A stretch of DNA of 64,000 nt from Candidatus Nitrotoga fabula (GTDB lineage Bacteria > Pseudomonadota > Gammaproteobacteria > Burkholderiales > Gallionellaceae). Below are positions 38,780-47,955 of this stretch, one piece after another. Both the position numbers and the translations under genes were made by a program. The stretch is from NCBI RefSeq assembly GCF_905221025.1, contig NZ_CAJNBL010000007.1, forward strand, positions 47,877 through 111,876, in the 5' to 3' direction. The notes beneath the pieces are model-generated. The model saw only the letters and a list, made by a program, of their open reading frames with translations, made no database searches and had not been told where the DNA came from. The stretch's first letter is position 1. Each line of letters begins with the position of its first letter.

Positions 38780-39205
38780 ATGGAAAATCACCCGAAAAGT
38801 TTGATGCGACTGCTGGTCTCCCTGTCCCTGGGCAGCCTGCTCCTCTGCTCCGCCTCGGCTGCCCAGCAGCAGCTGCCCGGCCTGCAGCCACTGCCGCCGC
38901 CCCCTGCATTCGATCCCAGAGAAGAGAAATGGCAGCAGCCACCCTCGACCCAGCCGGCCGCCCTTCTCCCGGGAGATCATGATGGCCCGGCTCTGGGGAC
39001 AGAAGCTCCCGCCATCACCCGGAAAGCGGTTACGCCGAGCGTGGAAGAATACCGTGCGGGCGGGAAACTCTACATGATCAAGATCACTCCCAAGGTTGGA
39101 CCTGCCTATTACCTGATCGATGACCTCGGTGATGGCAAATTCACTCATTATGAACACCTGGATCCGAATTTTCGCCCCCCGCGTTGGGTCATCCATAGAT
39201 TCTGA
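38780..39205 (+). CDS. DUF2782 periplasmic protein
   Basis: A 141 aa protein with a signal peptide (LMRLLVSLSLGSLLLCSASAA, cleavage about residue 28), a Pro-rich segment (LPPPPAF) and a C-terminal DUF2782 domain (YRAGGKLYMIKITPKVGPAY, DPNFRPPRWVIHRF). The function of this domain is unknown. It precedes thrB by 15 bases, a linkage commonly seen in betaproteobacteria near polA. Confidence 0.85.
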   Translation: MENHPKSLMRLLVSLSLGSLLLCSASAAQQQLPGLQPLPPPPAFDPREEKWQQPPSTQPAALLPGDHDGPALGTEAPAITRKAVTPSVEEYRAGGKLYMIKITPKVGPAYYLIDDLGDGKFTHYEHLDPNFRPPRWVIHRF

Positions 39206-39220
39206 CACGAGTTCCCAAAC

Positions 39221-40168
39221 ATGGCAGTTTTTACCCGCATCACCGAATCGGAGCTGAGCTCATGGCTGGAGGATTACCCGCTAGGCCAGCTGCTGGCAAT
39301 GCAGGGAGTTGCATCCGGCATTGAAAACACCAACTACTTTGTTACAACCAGCAACGGCCGTTTTGTTCTGACACTGTTCGAAAAGCTGACCGCCAGCGAG
39401 CTGCCATTCTATCTCGGCCTGATGGCTCATCTGGCCAGCCACGGCATTCCCTGCCCCTGCCCGGTAGCAAACCGGCACAACCAGATCCTCAGCAGACTGA
39501 ACGGCAAACCTGCCTGCATTGTCAACTGCCTTCCAGGGAAATCGCTTCAACACCCCGAACCGGCCCACTGCGCAGCCATCGGCGACATGCTCGGAAGACT
39601 GCACATCGCTGCACAAAGCTTTCCCGCAGCCATGGCGAACTCCCATGCTGCCACCTGGCGGACCGATGCAATGCAACAGGTAATTCCATTCCTGTCACCG
39701 CAGGATGCAGACCTGCTGCAAAGCGAAATTGCGTTCCACCAGCAGCATACCCTCGCAGCGCTACCCCAGGGCATCATCCACGCCGATCTGTTCCGGGACA
39801 ATGTACTATTTGACAACAGCCACATCGGCGGCCTGATCGATTTCTACTTCGCCTGCAACGACAGCCTCCTGTACGATGTCGCCATCACCGTCAATGACTG
39901 GTGTCTGGGCGCAGACTATCTTCTGGATGAGACCAAAACCCATGCCTTGCTGCGAACCTACCATGCGGTGCGACCATTCCAGGAAGAAGAGCGCCAGGCA
40001 TGGCCACTCGCCCTGCGCGCGGCTGCGCTGCGCTTCTGGCTCTCGCGCCTCTATGACCTGCACCTGCCGCGCGATAACGAACTGGTAAACGCACACAACC
40101 CGAATCAGTTCAAATCCATATTGCAGCAGCACATCGATCCTGCAAACCGCAACCCATTCTGGCTATAG
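39221..40168 (+). CDS. thrB: Homoserine kinase (choline/aminoglycoside kinase-like)
   Basis: Phosphorylates homoserine in threonine synthesis, using the protein-kinase-like ThrB of betaproteobacteria and rhizobia rather than the GHMP-type enzyme of E. coli. The 315 aa sequence starts MAVFTRITESELSSWLEDYP, has the glycine-rich loop GVASGIENTNYFV near 29-41 and the catalytic loop IIHADLFRDNVLFDN near 186-200, followed by LIDFYFAC with the metal Asp. It is followed 11 bases later by a membrane-protein gene. Confidence 0.93.
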   Translation: MAVFTRITESELSSWLEDYPLGQLLAMQGVASGIENTNYFVTTSNGRFVLTLFEKLTASELPFYLGLMAHLASHGIPCPCPVANRHNQILSRLNGKPACIVNCLPGKSLQHPEPAHCAAIGDMLGRLHIAAQSFPAAMANSHAATWRTDAMQQVIPFLSPQDADLLQSEIAFHQQHTLAALPQGIIHADLFRDNVLFDNSHIGGLIDFYFACNDSLLYDVAITVNDWCLGADYLLDETKTHALLRTYHAVRPFQEEERQAWPLALRAAALRFWLSRLYDLHLPRDNELVNAHNPNQFKSILQQHIDPANRNPFWL

Positions 40169-40179
40169 CGAGACATTCC

Positions 40180-40941
40180 ATGGAATCACGAAAAGTAGGA
40201 ATTGCAAACGGCTGGCTATGGATCAAGCAAGGGTTCTGGTTATTCAAAAAAAGTCCGGTATTGTGGGTCGTGCTGTCCCTAATCGGTGTAACCGGGCTGA
40301 TCGCCCTCTCCACCCTCCCGGTAGTCGGCGATCCGCTCGCCACCCTGCTGTTCCCGATCCTGCTTGCTGGCTATATGCGTGGCTGCCGCGCACTTGAAAA
40401 CGACGAAGAACTGGAGCTTTCACATTTATTTGCCGGGTTTCATCACAGCACGGCGCAACTGGTCACGCTGGGCGGCATCAACCTCATAGGCCAGATGCTG
40501 ATCCTGGGAGTCATCATGCTTACCGGCGGCGACTCCCTGGTAAACGTCCTGATCAATCAAAGTCCTGTAAACAACCCGAACATACTGATGGAGGCCGCAG
40601 AGGGAGCCGGCATAGCAATGGTACTGGGCATGACCCTGTTCAGCCTGCTGCTGCTGGCGATGCAGCTTGCCCCGATGCTGGTCGTTTTCGACAGGATACC
40701 TCCGGTCGAGGCACTGAAAACCAGCCTGCGTGCCTGTCTGCGCAACTTTCTCCCGCTGCTCAGCTACAGCATAATGATGGCACTGTTCATGATGATCGCA
40801 TCCATGCCCATGATGCTGGGCTGGCTGATACTCCTGCCGGTCATGATCAGCTCCATGTATGCCATGTACCGCAACCTGTTTCCAACCCCGGACGAACTGG
40901 CCCGCGCGAACCAGTCCGGACGGGCCCCGCAGGACCCGTAA
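40180..40941 (+). CDS. BPSS1780-family membrane protein
   Basis: A 253 aa inner-membrane protein with about five hydrophobic segments. The N-terminal VGIANGWLWIKQGFWLFKKS and the PILLAGYMRGCRALENDEEL loop are characteristic of the BPSS1780 family, which is conserved near polA and thrB in betaproteobacteria and has no known function. It is the last gene of the DUF2782-thrB run and converges on argJ. Confidence 0.85.
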   Translation: MESRKVGIANGWLWIKQGFWLFKKSPVLWVVLSLIGVTGLIALSTLPVVGDPLATLLFPILLAGYMRGCRALENDEELELSHLFAGFHHSTAQLVTLGGINLIGQMLILGVIMLTGGDSLVNVLINQSPVNNPNILMEAAEGAGIAMVLGMTLFSLLLLAMQLAPMLVVFDRIPPVEALKTSLRACLRNFLPLLSYSIMMALFMMIASMPMMLGWLILLPVMISSMYAMYRNLFPTPDELARANQSGRAPQDP

Positions 40942-40992
40942 CCCGATCAAGCTGGCGGATTGCCCCGGATCTCCACGGTCGGCCTCCCGCGC

Positions 40993-42222
40993 CTAGCTGC
41001 GGTAGCTGGCATTGATCTTCACATAATCGTATGAAAAATCGCAAGTCCATACCTGGGCAGAGGCCTCCCCGCGATCCAGCACGACCCGAATGACAATATC
41101 GCTGTGCTGCATCACGCGCTGTCCTTCTTCCTCCAGATAACTGGCCGCGCGTCCACCCTGTTCCGCCACCAGTACCTCATCCAGATATAACCGTACGCGC
41201 TGCACATCCAGGTCCTGTACGCCGGCATAACCAATGGCTGCGAGGATACGCCCAAGATTGGGATCCGATGCAAAAAATGCAGTCTTGACCAGTGGCGAGC
41301 GCGCTACGGCATAGGCGATCTGCTTGCATTCCGCCACATTCCTTCCACCTTCCACCTGCACCGTGATGAATTTGGTCGCCCCCTCACCGTCCCGCACGAT
41401 CGCCTGCGCCAGCAAGATGGCCACTTCCCTGATGGCAGCCTGCAATTGCAGGAATGCCTGGCTTTTCTCATCCAGGATAGGCTGCGCCTTGCTCGTTCCG
41501 GTCGCAATCAGCATCAGTGCATCATTGGTGGAGGTATCCCCGTCCACGCTGATACAATTGAAAGAAGCATCACAGGCATGCGTTACCAGCTGTTGCAGCA
41601 GGGGCTGCGGGATCACCGCATCCGTGGCAATATAACCCAGCATGGTTGCCATATTGGGATGGATCATGCCGGAACCCTTGGCAATCCCGGTAACGGTAAC
41701 CACTGTCCCGTCCAGGGTAATCTGCCTGGATACCCCCTTGGCAACGATATCCGTAGTCATGATGGCCTGCGCTGCGTTGAGCCAGTTATCCTCGCGCAGG
41801 GCGGCCACACAGTCTGGCAGGCCTGCAACCAGCTTCGATACCGGCAACGCCTCCATGATCACGCCCGTAGAGAACGGCAGCACCTGCTCTGTCTCGCAAT
41901 CCAGCAGTTTTGCCACTTCCGCGCAAGTTGCCCGCGCGTCCGCCAGCCCCTGCTCCCCGGTACCGGCATTTGCATTGCCGGTATTCACCACCAGCGCACG
42001 CACCCCCTTGCCCGCAGCCAGATGCTCGCGCGCAACCAGTACCGGTGCAGCGCAAAAACGGTTTTGCGTAAACACCCCCGCCACCGTCGCCTGCCTGGAC
42101 AGATGCATCAGCAGCAGATCCTGGCGCCCAGGCTTCTTGATACCAGCTTCCGCCGTCCCCAGTAACAGACCCTTGACAGGTTTAAGATCGGCTGCAGCGG
42201 GAGGAAGGAGATGAACTGGCAT
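40993..42222 (-). CDS. argJ: Bifunctional ornithine acetyltransferase / N-acetylglutamate synthase
   Basis: Recycles the acetyl group in arginine synthesis by transferring it from N-acetylornithine to glutamate, and can also use acetyl-CoA. The 409 aa precursor self-cleaves before the Thr in [16 protein letters not shown] (about residue 196); AKGSGMI just before is the usual KGxGM element. Full length and all landmarks are present, including the C-terminal [13 protein letters not shown]. It follows the cyclic-nucleotide-binding gene and secA on the same strand, the conserved secA-argJ neighbourhood. Confidence 0.95.
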   Translation of the reverse strand: MPVHLLPPAAADLKPVKGLLLGTAEAGIKKPGRQDLLLMHLSRQATVAGVFTQNRFCAAPVLVAREHLAAGKGVRALVVNTGNANAGTGEQGLADARATCAEVAKLLDCETEQVLPFSTGVIMEALPVSKLVAGLPDCVAALREDNWLNAAQAIMTTDIVAKGVSRQITLDGTVVTVTGIAKGSGMIHPNMATMLGYIATDAVIPQPLLQQLVTHACDASFNCISVDGDTSTNDALMLIATGTSKAQPILDEKSQAFLQLQAAIREVAILLAQAIVRDGEGATKFITVQVEGGRNVAECKQIAYAVARSPLVKTAFFASDPNLGRILAAIGYAGVQDLDVQRVRLYLDEVLVAEQGGRAASYLEEEGQRVMQHSDIVIRVVLDRGEASAQVWTCDFSYDYVKINASYRS

Positions 42223-42334
42223 TTCTGTTTTTACAGGTTAACAATTAAACAACCGGACCGGTTCGTACCCAGCCGGAAAGATGTGCATGGTTGTCCGGCA
42301 GGCAGGGCCGCACGGAACCCGGCAAGCCGGGCTG

Positions 42335-42832
42335 CTAGTAACGCCCGCCCTGCTGGTGTATATAGTTGCTCATTTCCAGCGACTGCATGTTCATGCGCCG
42401 CACGATACCGTGCACGTGACGCACGATGCCGCGCATCACATAGTACACAATGGCCGGGTTCGTGCTGAGAAAAGATTCGAGGCTGGAACGTTCCAGCAAC
42501 AGCATTTTGCTGTCCGACTTGGCAACTACAGTAGCGCTGATCTGCGCCGCAGTCCCGCCGACAAAAGTGATGATGCCCGCCAGATCCCCTGGCTGCAGCA
42601 AATGCAGCGTGGCTTTTTCCCCCTCCAGGGAAGCCGTTGCCTCCACTTTACCGGCCGCCAGGATCATCAGGGTATTCCTGAGGCTGCTGTTGCCCGGCTG
42701 GAGCAGGAATTCGCCCGCCTTGTATTCCTGCACTTTCACCACCCCCGCCAGCAGTTCGATCTCGGCGTCGCGCAATTCTTCGGTCAACGTGGAATTGCGC
42801 AGGGTCTCCAATATCAGGTCCTCGGTCATCAT
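42335..42832 (-). CDS. Cyclic-nucleotide-binding domain protein without DNA-binding domain
   Basis: A 165 aa protein consisting of one cNMP-binding (Crp/Fnr sensor) domain: LLAGVVKVQEYKAGEFLLQP near 27 and GEKATLHLLQPGDLAGIITF near 75-94, followed by a long helix. No helix-turn-helix follows, so it is not a transcription factor by itself. It lacks the strict phosphate-binding cassette PxGExAL/SxR, so nucleotide binding is doubtful. It lies between secA (26 bases) and argJ; a small regulator or chaperone-like role is unproven. Confidence 0.8.
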   Translation of the reverse strand: MMTEDLILETLRNSTLTEELRDAEIELLAGVVKVQEYKAGEFLLQPGNSSLRNTLMILAAGKVEATASLEGEKATLHLLQPGDLAGIITFVGGTAAQISATVVAKSDSKMLLLERSSLESFLSTNPAIVYYVMRGIVRHVHGIVRRMNMQSLEMSNYIHQQGGRY

Positions 42833-42858
42833 CGCGGTCTCCCCTATTCAAAAATCAG

Positions 42859-45576
42859 TCAAGTTAACTTGCCGTGGCATTGTTTGTATTTTTTTCCCGA
42901 ACCGCACGGGCATGGGTCATTCCGCCCCGCTTTCCGCTCCACGCGTACGAACGGCTTCTGCTCTGCATCTGCATCACCCTCCCCGGCAGCCAGAGCCTCA
43001 TCATAACCGGCATGATGATACTGCACATTTTCCGGTGCATGAGGTTCTTCTACCGCCTCGATATCCTCCTCGGTGCGGATGCGTACGTTCATCAATGTCC
43101 GCGTAACATCCAGCTTGATCGCATCCAGCATGCTGGAAAACAGCTCGAACGCCTCGCGCTTATACTCCTGCTTGGGGTTTTTCTGCGCATAGCCCCGCAG
43201 GTGAATCCCCTGGCGCAAGTGATCCAGGGCCGAAAGGTGTTCGCGCCAGTGCACGTCCACACTATGCAGCATGATCACCCGCTCATACCCGTGCATCATT
43301 TCCGCATCGACCTGCTCCACCTTTTCCCGATACAGCTGCCGTGCAGCCTGCAGCACGCGCTCGCGCAAGGCGGTTTCATCCAGCTGCTTGTCCTGCTCCA
43401 GCCATTCCCCGAGCGGCAAGGGCAACTGGAATTCGGAAGCCAGTGCCGCTTCCAGACCCGGTACATCCCACTGCTCTTCCATGCTCTGCGGCGGGATGAA
43501 CGAATGGATCATCTCCTCGATGACCCCATCGCGCATGGCATCAATGGTATCGGTAATATCCGTGGTCTCCAGCAGATCATTGCGCTGCTGGTAAATTACC
43601 TTGCGCTGCTCATTCGCCACATCGTCATATTCCAGAATCTGCTTACGCATATCGAAATTCCGTGCTTCGACCTTGCGTTGCGCATTCTCGATCGCACGAG
43701 TAACCCAGACATGCTCAATCGCCTCACCTTCCGGCAGCTTGAAACGGTTCATGATCGCCGCTACCCGTTCGGAAGCAAAAATCCGCAGCAGCGGGTCTTC
43801 CAGCGACAGGTAAAAACGGCTGGAACCCGGGTCACCCTGGCGTCCCGCGCGGCCGCGCAACTGATTATCGACCCGTCGCGATTCGTGGCGTTCCGTTCCA
43901 ATGATATGCAGTCCGCCGCTTTTGACCACCTGATCATGTATCCCCTGCCATTCCGCGCGCAACTGGGCGATGCGCTGCTCGCGCACGGCCTGATCCAGGC
44001 TGGCATCCATACGAATCGCATCGATTTGCTTTTCTATGTTTCCGCCCAGCACAATATCCGTTCCACGACCGGCCATATTCGTTGCAATCGTGATCATTTT
44101 CGGACTTCCGGCCTGCGCAATGATTTCAGCCTCACGTGCATGCTGCTTGGCATTTAATACCTGGTGCGGCAACTTTTCCTTATCCAGCAGGCTGGACAGC
44201 AATTCCGACGTTTCAATCGAAGTCGTGCCGACCAGTACTGGCTGGCTGCGGCTGTAACAATCCTTGATATCCTGAATGGCGGCCCGGTATTTCTCATTTG
44301 CGGTGAGATAGACCTTGTCCATCATATCCTTGCGTACCGTAGGCCGGTGCGGCGGGATAATCACGGTTTCCAGATTGTAGATATGCTGAAACTCGAACGC
44401 TTCGGTGTCTGCAGTACCGGTCATGCCGGCCAGCTTGCCGTACAGGCGGAAATAATTCTGGAACGTGATGGAAGCAAGCGTCTGATTCTCTTTCTGGATC
44501 GCCACCCCTTCCTTGGCCTCCACCGCCTGGTGCAGACCATCAGACCAGCGCCTTCCGGACATCATTCGGCCGGTGAACTCATCCACGATGACCACCTCTG
44601 CGCCCTGCACCACATAGTGCTGGTCACGGATGAACAGCGTATGCGCGCGCAGCGCGGCATACAGATGGTGGATCAGCATGATGTTGGCAGGATCGTACAG
44701 GCTGCCGCCTGCAGGCAGCAGCCCGGCCTGTGCCAGCAGTTGTTCGGCATGCTCGTGCCCGCTTTCCGTCAGCAAAACCTGGCGGCTCTTCTCGTCCACC
44801 GAATAGTCACCCGGGCCATTCTCCTCCTGCTGACGGATCAGATGCGGCACCAGCCGGTCCATATGGACATAGATGTCCACATTGTCTTCCGCCTGGCCGG
44901 AAATAATCAGAGGGGTGCGCGCTTCATCGATCAGGATAGAATCCACCTCGTCCACGATGGCAAAGTTCAGCTTGCGCTGGAACCGCTCGCCTGCGTGGGT
45001 AGCCATATTGTCGCGCAGGTAATCGAAACCGAATTCATTATTGGTGCCGTAGGTGATATCCGCAGCATACGCCGCCTGCTTTTCGGCATGATCCATCTGC
45101 GACAGGATCACCCCGACCGACAAGCCGAGAAAACGGTACAGCCGCCCCATCCACTCTGCATCGCGAGACGCCAGATAATCGTTTACCGTCACCACATGCA
45201 CGCCCTGGCCGGAAATTGCATTCAGGTAGGCCGGCAGGGTTGCCATCAGGGTTTTTCCCTCGCCCGTGCGCATTTCCGCAATCTTGCCGTAGTGCAGGGT
45301 CATGCCGCCGATCAGCTGCTCATCAAAGTGACGCATTTGCAGAACGCGCTTCCCACCTTCACGCACCACGGCAAAAGCCTCGGGCAACAAATCGTTCAGG
45401 GTCTCACCCGCGGCATAACGCTGCCTGAAGCTTTCCGTTCTGGCACGCAACTCCTCGTCCGTAAGTTTTTCCACCCCGGATTCAAGGGAGTTGATTTTTG
45501 CCACCATCTGGCGGTATTGCTTGAGGAGACGATCGTTGCGACTGCCAAAAATATTTTTTAATAATTTAGAAATCAT
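42859..45576 (-). CDS. secA: Preprotein translocase ATPase SecA
   Basis: The motor that drives unfolded secretory proteins through SecYEG. At 905 aa all domains are present: Walker [20 protein letters not shown] (about 102-120), Walker B-type [17 protein letters not shown] near 208, the preprotein cross-linking domain, the second helicase motif [13 protein letters not shown] near 505 and the C-terminal zinc-binding tail [17 protein letters not shown], which binds SecB and lipids. It is followed by the cNMP-binding gene and argJ. No secM-like leader was recognised in the 445 bases upstream. Confidence 0.97.
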   Translation of the reverse strand: MISKLLKNIFGSRNDRLLKQYRQMVAKINSLESGVEKLTDEELRARTESFRQRYAAGETLNDLLPEAFAVVREGGKRVLQMRHFDEQLIGGMTLHYGKIAEMRTGEGKTLMATLPAYLNAISGQGVHVVTVNDYLASRDAEWMGRLYRFLGLSVGVILSQMDHAEKQAAYAADITYGTNNEFGFDYLRDNMATHAGERFQRKLNFAIVDEVDSILIDEARTPLIISGQAEDNVDIYVHMDRLVPHLIRQQEENGPGDYSVDEKSRQVLLTESGHEHAEQLLAQAGLLPAGGSLYDPANIMLIHHLYAALRAHTLFIRDQHYVVQGAEVVIVDEFTGRMMSGRRWSDGLHQAVEAKEGVAIQKENQTLASITFQNYFRLYGKLAGMTGTADTEAFEFQHIYNLETVIIPPHRPTVRKDMMDKVYLTANEKYRAAIQDIKDCYSRSQPVLVGTTSIETSELLSSLLDKEKLPHQVLNAKQHAREAEIIAQAGSPKMITIATNMAGRGTDIVLGGNIEKQIDAIRMDASLDQAVREQRIAQLRAEWQGIHDQVVKSGGLHIIGTERHESRRVDNQLRGRAGRQGDPGSSRFYLSLEDPLLRIFASERVAAIMNRFKLPEGEAIEHVWVTRAIENAQRKVEARNFDMRKQILEYDDVANEQRKVIYQQRNDLLETTDITDTIDAMRDGVIEEMIHSFIPPQSMEEQWDVPGLEAALASEFQLPLPLGEWLEQDKQLDETALRERVLQAARQLYREKVEQVDAEMMHGYERVIMLHSVDVHWREHLSALDHLRQGIHLRGYAQKNPKQEYKREAFELFSSMLDAIKLDVTRTLMNVRIRTEEDIEAVEEPHAPENVQYHHAGYDEALAAGEGDADAEQKPFVRVERKAGRNDPCPCGSGKKYKQCHGKLT

Positions 45577-46021
45577 CTTGTAATTTTTTCAGGTTTCAAT
45601 TCCGGTCTGCAAGCAAAAAAGAGCGCAACGCCTTACCCCTGTACCTCACCCGGGTATCCTGTCGAACGCTTCCCCCTGTTTTGCACAGGGCGGGCAGGAA
45701 CCACGGTTCCTGCGTCCGGACAAGCTTTCCCCGGCATGCGCACCGCCACCATGCCATCCACAAGGCATGACTGGACAACACAGGGCAAAACGCGCACCAT
45801 AAACCCAGCGTCAATCATGAATTGCATATGCTCAATATATTGCCATCTTACCACACTGCTCCGGTTAATCCGAATACACCCACCAGCGCGGGGAAGAGCA
45901 TGGGATGCCATGCTCCCGGAGATACACCGAACCGGCACTTTGCAAACCGTGCGCTTCCGCATACCATTCCGGGTTTCATTTCTGCATCCTGTTTCTGCTC
46001 TACCTGAATTCACCGGATACC
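45577..46021. other. Intergenic region between secA and the DUF721 gene
   Basis: A 445-base stretch without a gene I can support. It contains a perfect 10-base palindrome CAATATATTG at 45833-45842 inside an AT-rich patch. In many betaproteobacteria lpxC and an M23 peptidase gene flank this place; neither is visible here. Confidence 0.4.
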
Positions 46022-46456
46022 GTGCCAAACCGACTCAATTCCTATTTCCACAATACCGGGGAACTGCGCCAGCTGTCGCATCTGGCGGAACAGCTCCAGT
46101 CAATGCAACGGGATTTCCGCAGCATCACCCCCCTGGCGCACGCCAGCCATGTGCTAAAAATAGACCAGCAAACGCTGGTCATCGCATCAGACAACGCATC
46201 GGTGGCGGCCAAGTTGCGGCAAATGGCCCCCGGCCTGACCGAACAGTTCCAGCACATGGGCTACAGGATTTCCGGCATCCGCGTCAAAGTGCAGATTACC
46301 GTGGCGCCCTCCCCGCCCCGGCACCGGGCCGGCGCGCTCAGCGCCGCCGGACGGCAGGAGCTGTCCGATTTCACCCTGAAACTGCAGGATTCCCCCCTGA
46401 AAACCGCGCTGCTGCGGCTGGTGGCGGACAATCCGGCAGGAGGCAAGCGCAAATGA
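46022..46456 (+). CDS. DUF721 (DciA-related) protein
   Basis: A 144 aa protein of the DUF721 family, whose best-known member DciA helps load the replicative helicase. The core reads ELRQLSHLAEQLQSMQRDFR near 14, then LKIDQQTLVIASDNASVAAK near 45 and FQHMGYRISGIRVKVQI near 80, the expected KH-like alpha/beta pattern. The GTG at 46022 is chosen as the start because family members begin close to this point (VPNRLNSYF); the frame stays open upstream but that part looks unlike protein. It diverges from secA, its usual neighbour. Confidence 0.7.
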   Translation: MPNRLNSYFHNTGELRQLSHLAEQLQSMQRDFRSITPLAHASHVLKIDQQTLVIASDNASVAAKLRQMAPGLTEQFQHMGYRISGIRVKVQITVAPSPPRHRAGALSAAGRQELSDFTLKLQDSPLKTALLRLVADNPAGGKRK

Positions 46457-46700
46457 AATTCCAGCCCGACTCCGGGTTCCGCCGGATGCCGATCACCACA
46501 CCTGACTCGGAACGGCAAGCTATGGCACAATACCGCCTGCGGGTACATCCTTCCTGCACCTGGAAATGCCGGAAAAATGCTGGAAACCCCCAGAACACTC
46601 CTGGCCGCTTCCCAGCGGACGAAGAATCCTTTCGCTTTCCCGGGCGGAGGTTGCCCTTTTTAATTTCTATTCATGAGCGGTTGCGGTGGAGTAAGGCGGA

Positions 46701-46925
46701 ATGAGTCGCATATTGCGCATATTGATTGTCATTGTTCTCATGGTAGTCCTCTACCTGATGTTCAAGTACCGCCGGCGTACCCCGCGCATGACCCGGGAAA
46801 CCCCCGAGGCCGCCCGCAAAATATCCCGGAGAACCAAGGCGGGCGGACTGCTTTTGTTCACACTGGTGATTGCCTACCTGGCAATTACCTATCATGAATG
46901 GTTTCGGTGGAGCCTGTCGGAATGA
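46701..46925 (+). CDS. Small membrane protein of unknown function
   Basis: A 74 aa protein with two predicted membrane segments (ILRILIVIVLMVVLYLMF, residues 5-22, and GLLLFTLVIAYLAITY, about 49-64) separated by a basic Arg/Lys/Thr-rich loop. It overlaps the next gene by 4 bases (ATGA), which supports it being real and co-translated. I do not recognise the family. Confidence 0.6.
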   Translation: MSRILRILIVIVLMVVLYLMFKYRRRTPRMTRETPEAARKISRRTKAGGLLLFTLVIAYLAITYHEWFRWSLSE

Positions 46926-47155
46926 ATCGCGTAATCACCCTCGTCCTGCTGTTTCTGGCCATCTTCCTGCTGATCACGCGCTTCCGCAAAAAACCTCCGG
47001 AACCGGAACCCCCTCCAGCGCCCAGCGAAAACATGGTGCGCTGCGCCCATTGCGGCGTGCACCTGCCCAAGGGCGAGAGCATTACCGCAGGCCAGCAGCA
47101 CTTCTGCAGCGATGCGCACCGTCTTGCCCACATGGACAAGACGGAACCCTCCTGA
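46922..47155 (+). CDS. PP0621-family small membrane-anchored zinc-ribbon protein
   Basis: A 77 aa protein with one N-terminal membrane helix (VITLVLLFLAIFLLITRF), a short Glu/Pro linker (PPEPEPPPAPS) and a C-terminal cysteine motif, MVRCAHCGVHLPKGE with CSDAHR downstream, typical of the PP0621 family (treble-clef-like Cys4/His site). The start at 46922 overlaps the previous stop. The family often sits next to ampD, as here (58 bases downstream). Confidence 0.8.
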   Translation: MNRVITLVLLFLAIFLLITRFRKKPPEPEPPPAPSENMVRCAHCGVHLPKGESITAGQQHFCSDAHRLAHMDKTEPS

Positions 47156-47212
47156 CCCCCGGATGAAAAACGCACGCCCGTCTCTGCCATTTCCGGCAGG
47201 AGCGCCCCTGCC

Positions 47213-47758
47213 ATGAAAGTACGGAACACCGGATGGGTCAGCGGCATGCGCCGCATTCCGTCACCCAACTGTGATCGCCGCCCCCCCGGCACCTCCGTCA
47301 GCCTGCTGGTGATCCACAACATCAGCCTACCACCCGGACAATTCGGTGGACAGGCGATCACACAACTGTTCACCAACACCCTGGATACCCGCACGCATCC
47401 GTATTTTTCCGGACTCAAGGGGCTGCGGGTCTCCGCTCATTTCCTGATACGGCGCAGCGGCGAGACCATCCAGTTCGTACCCTGCTCCAGGCGCGCCTGG
47501 CATGCCGGAGTATCCGCCTGGCAAGGACGCGCTGCCTGCAACGATTTTTCCATCGGCATCGAGCTCGAAGGCACCGATTCCCTGCCGTTCAGCGACCGCC
47601 AGTACGCCGTGCTCATCCGCCTGACGCGCGTGCTGCGGCGCGCCTACCCGCTTCGCGACCTCGTGGGACACTCCGACATTGCACCGGGACGCAAAACCGA
47701 TCCCGGACCGGCTTTCGACTGGCCACGCTTCCTGCGGGGTATGGAATCCATGCCGTAG
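47213..47758 (+). CDS. ampD: 1,6-anhydro-N-acetylmuramyl-L-alanine amidase AmpD
   Basis: A cytoplasmic zinc amidase of peptidoglycan recycling that removes the peptide from anhydro-muropeptides. The 181 aa sequence has the zinc ligands in VIHNISLPP (His near 35) and GHSDIAPGRKTDPGPAFDW (His and Asp near 150-160), with the substrate loop AHFLIRRSGETIQFVP and AWHAGVSAWQGR between. There is no signal peptide, in keeping with AmpD rather than AmiD. Loss of AmpD induces AmpC where present, but no ampR/ampC is in view. Confidence 0.95.
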   Translation: MKVRNTGWVSGMRRIPSPNCDRRPPGTSVSLLVIHNISLPPGQFGGQAITQLFTNTLDTRTHPYFSGLKGLRVSAHFLIRRSGETIQFVPCSRRAWHAGVSAWQGRAACNDFSIGIELEGTDSLPFSDRQYAVLIRLTRVLRRAYPLRDLVGHSDIAPGRKTDPGPAFDWPRFLRGMESMP

Positions 47759-47955
47759 CCATAGGGCTTCCCACTTGCCCCGGCATGGGGTAAAATACCC
47801 AGCAAATATATTAGTCTTCAGCATTTATGTGCTGCATTTGAGTTTTCAAAGATTTTTCAATAGAAACAACAGGTTGCGCACAAGCATTTTTGCCTTTAAA
47901 TTCAACGTGCTGGGTTGTTGTTTATAAAAACAATATATAAAGATTGGGGGAGAGA

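Noticed and set aside
45736..46704. Plus-strand open frame overlapping the DUF721 gene
   Set aside because: It is out of frame with the recognisable DUF721 domain and has Arg/Pro-rich composition typical of a shadow frame.
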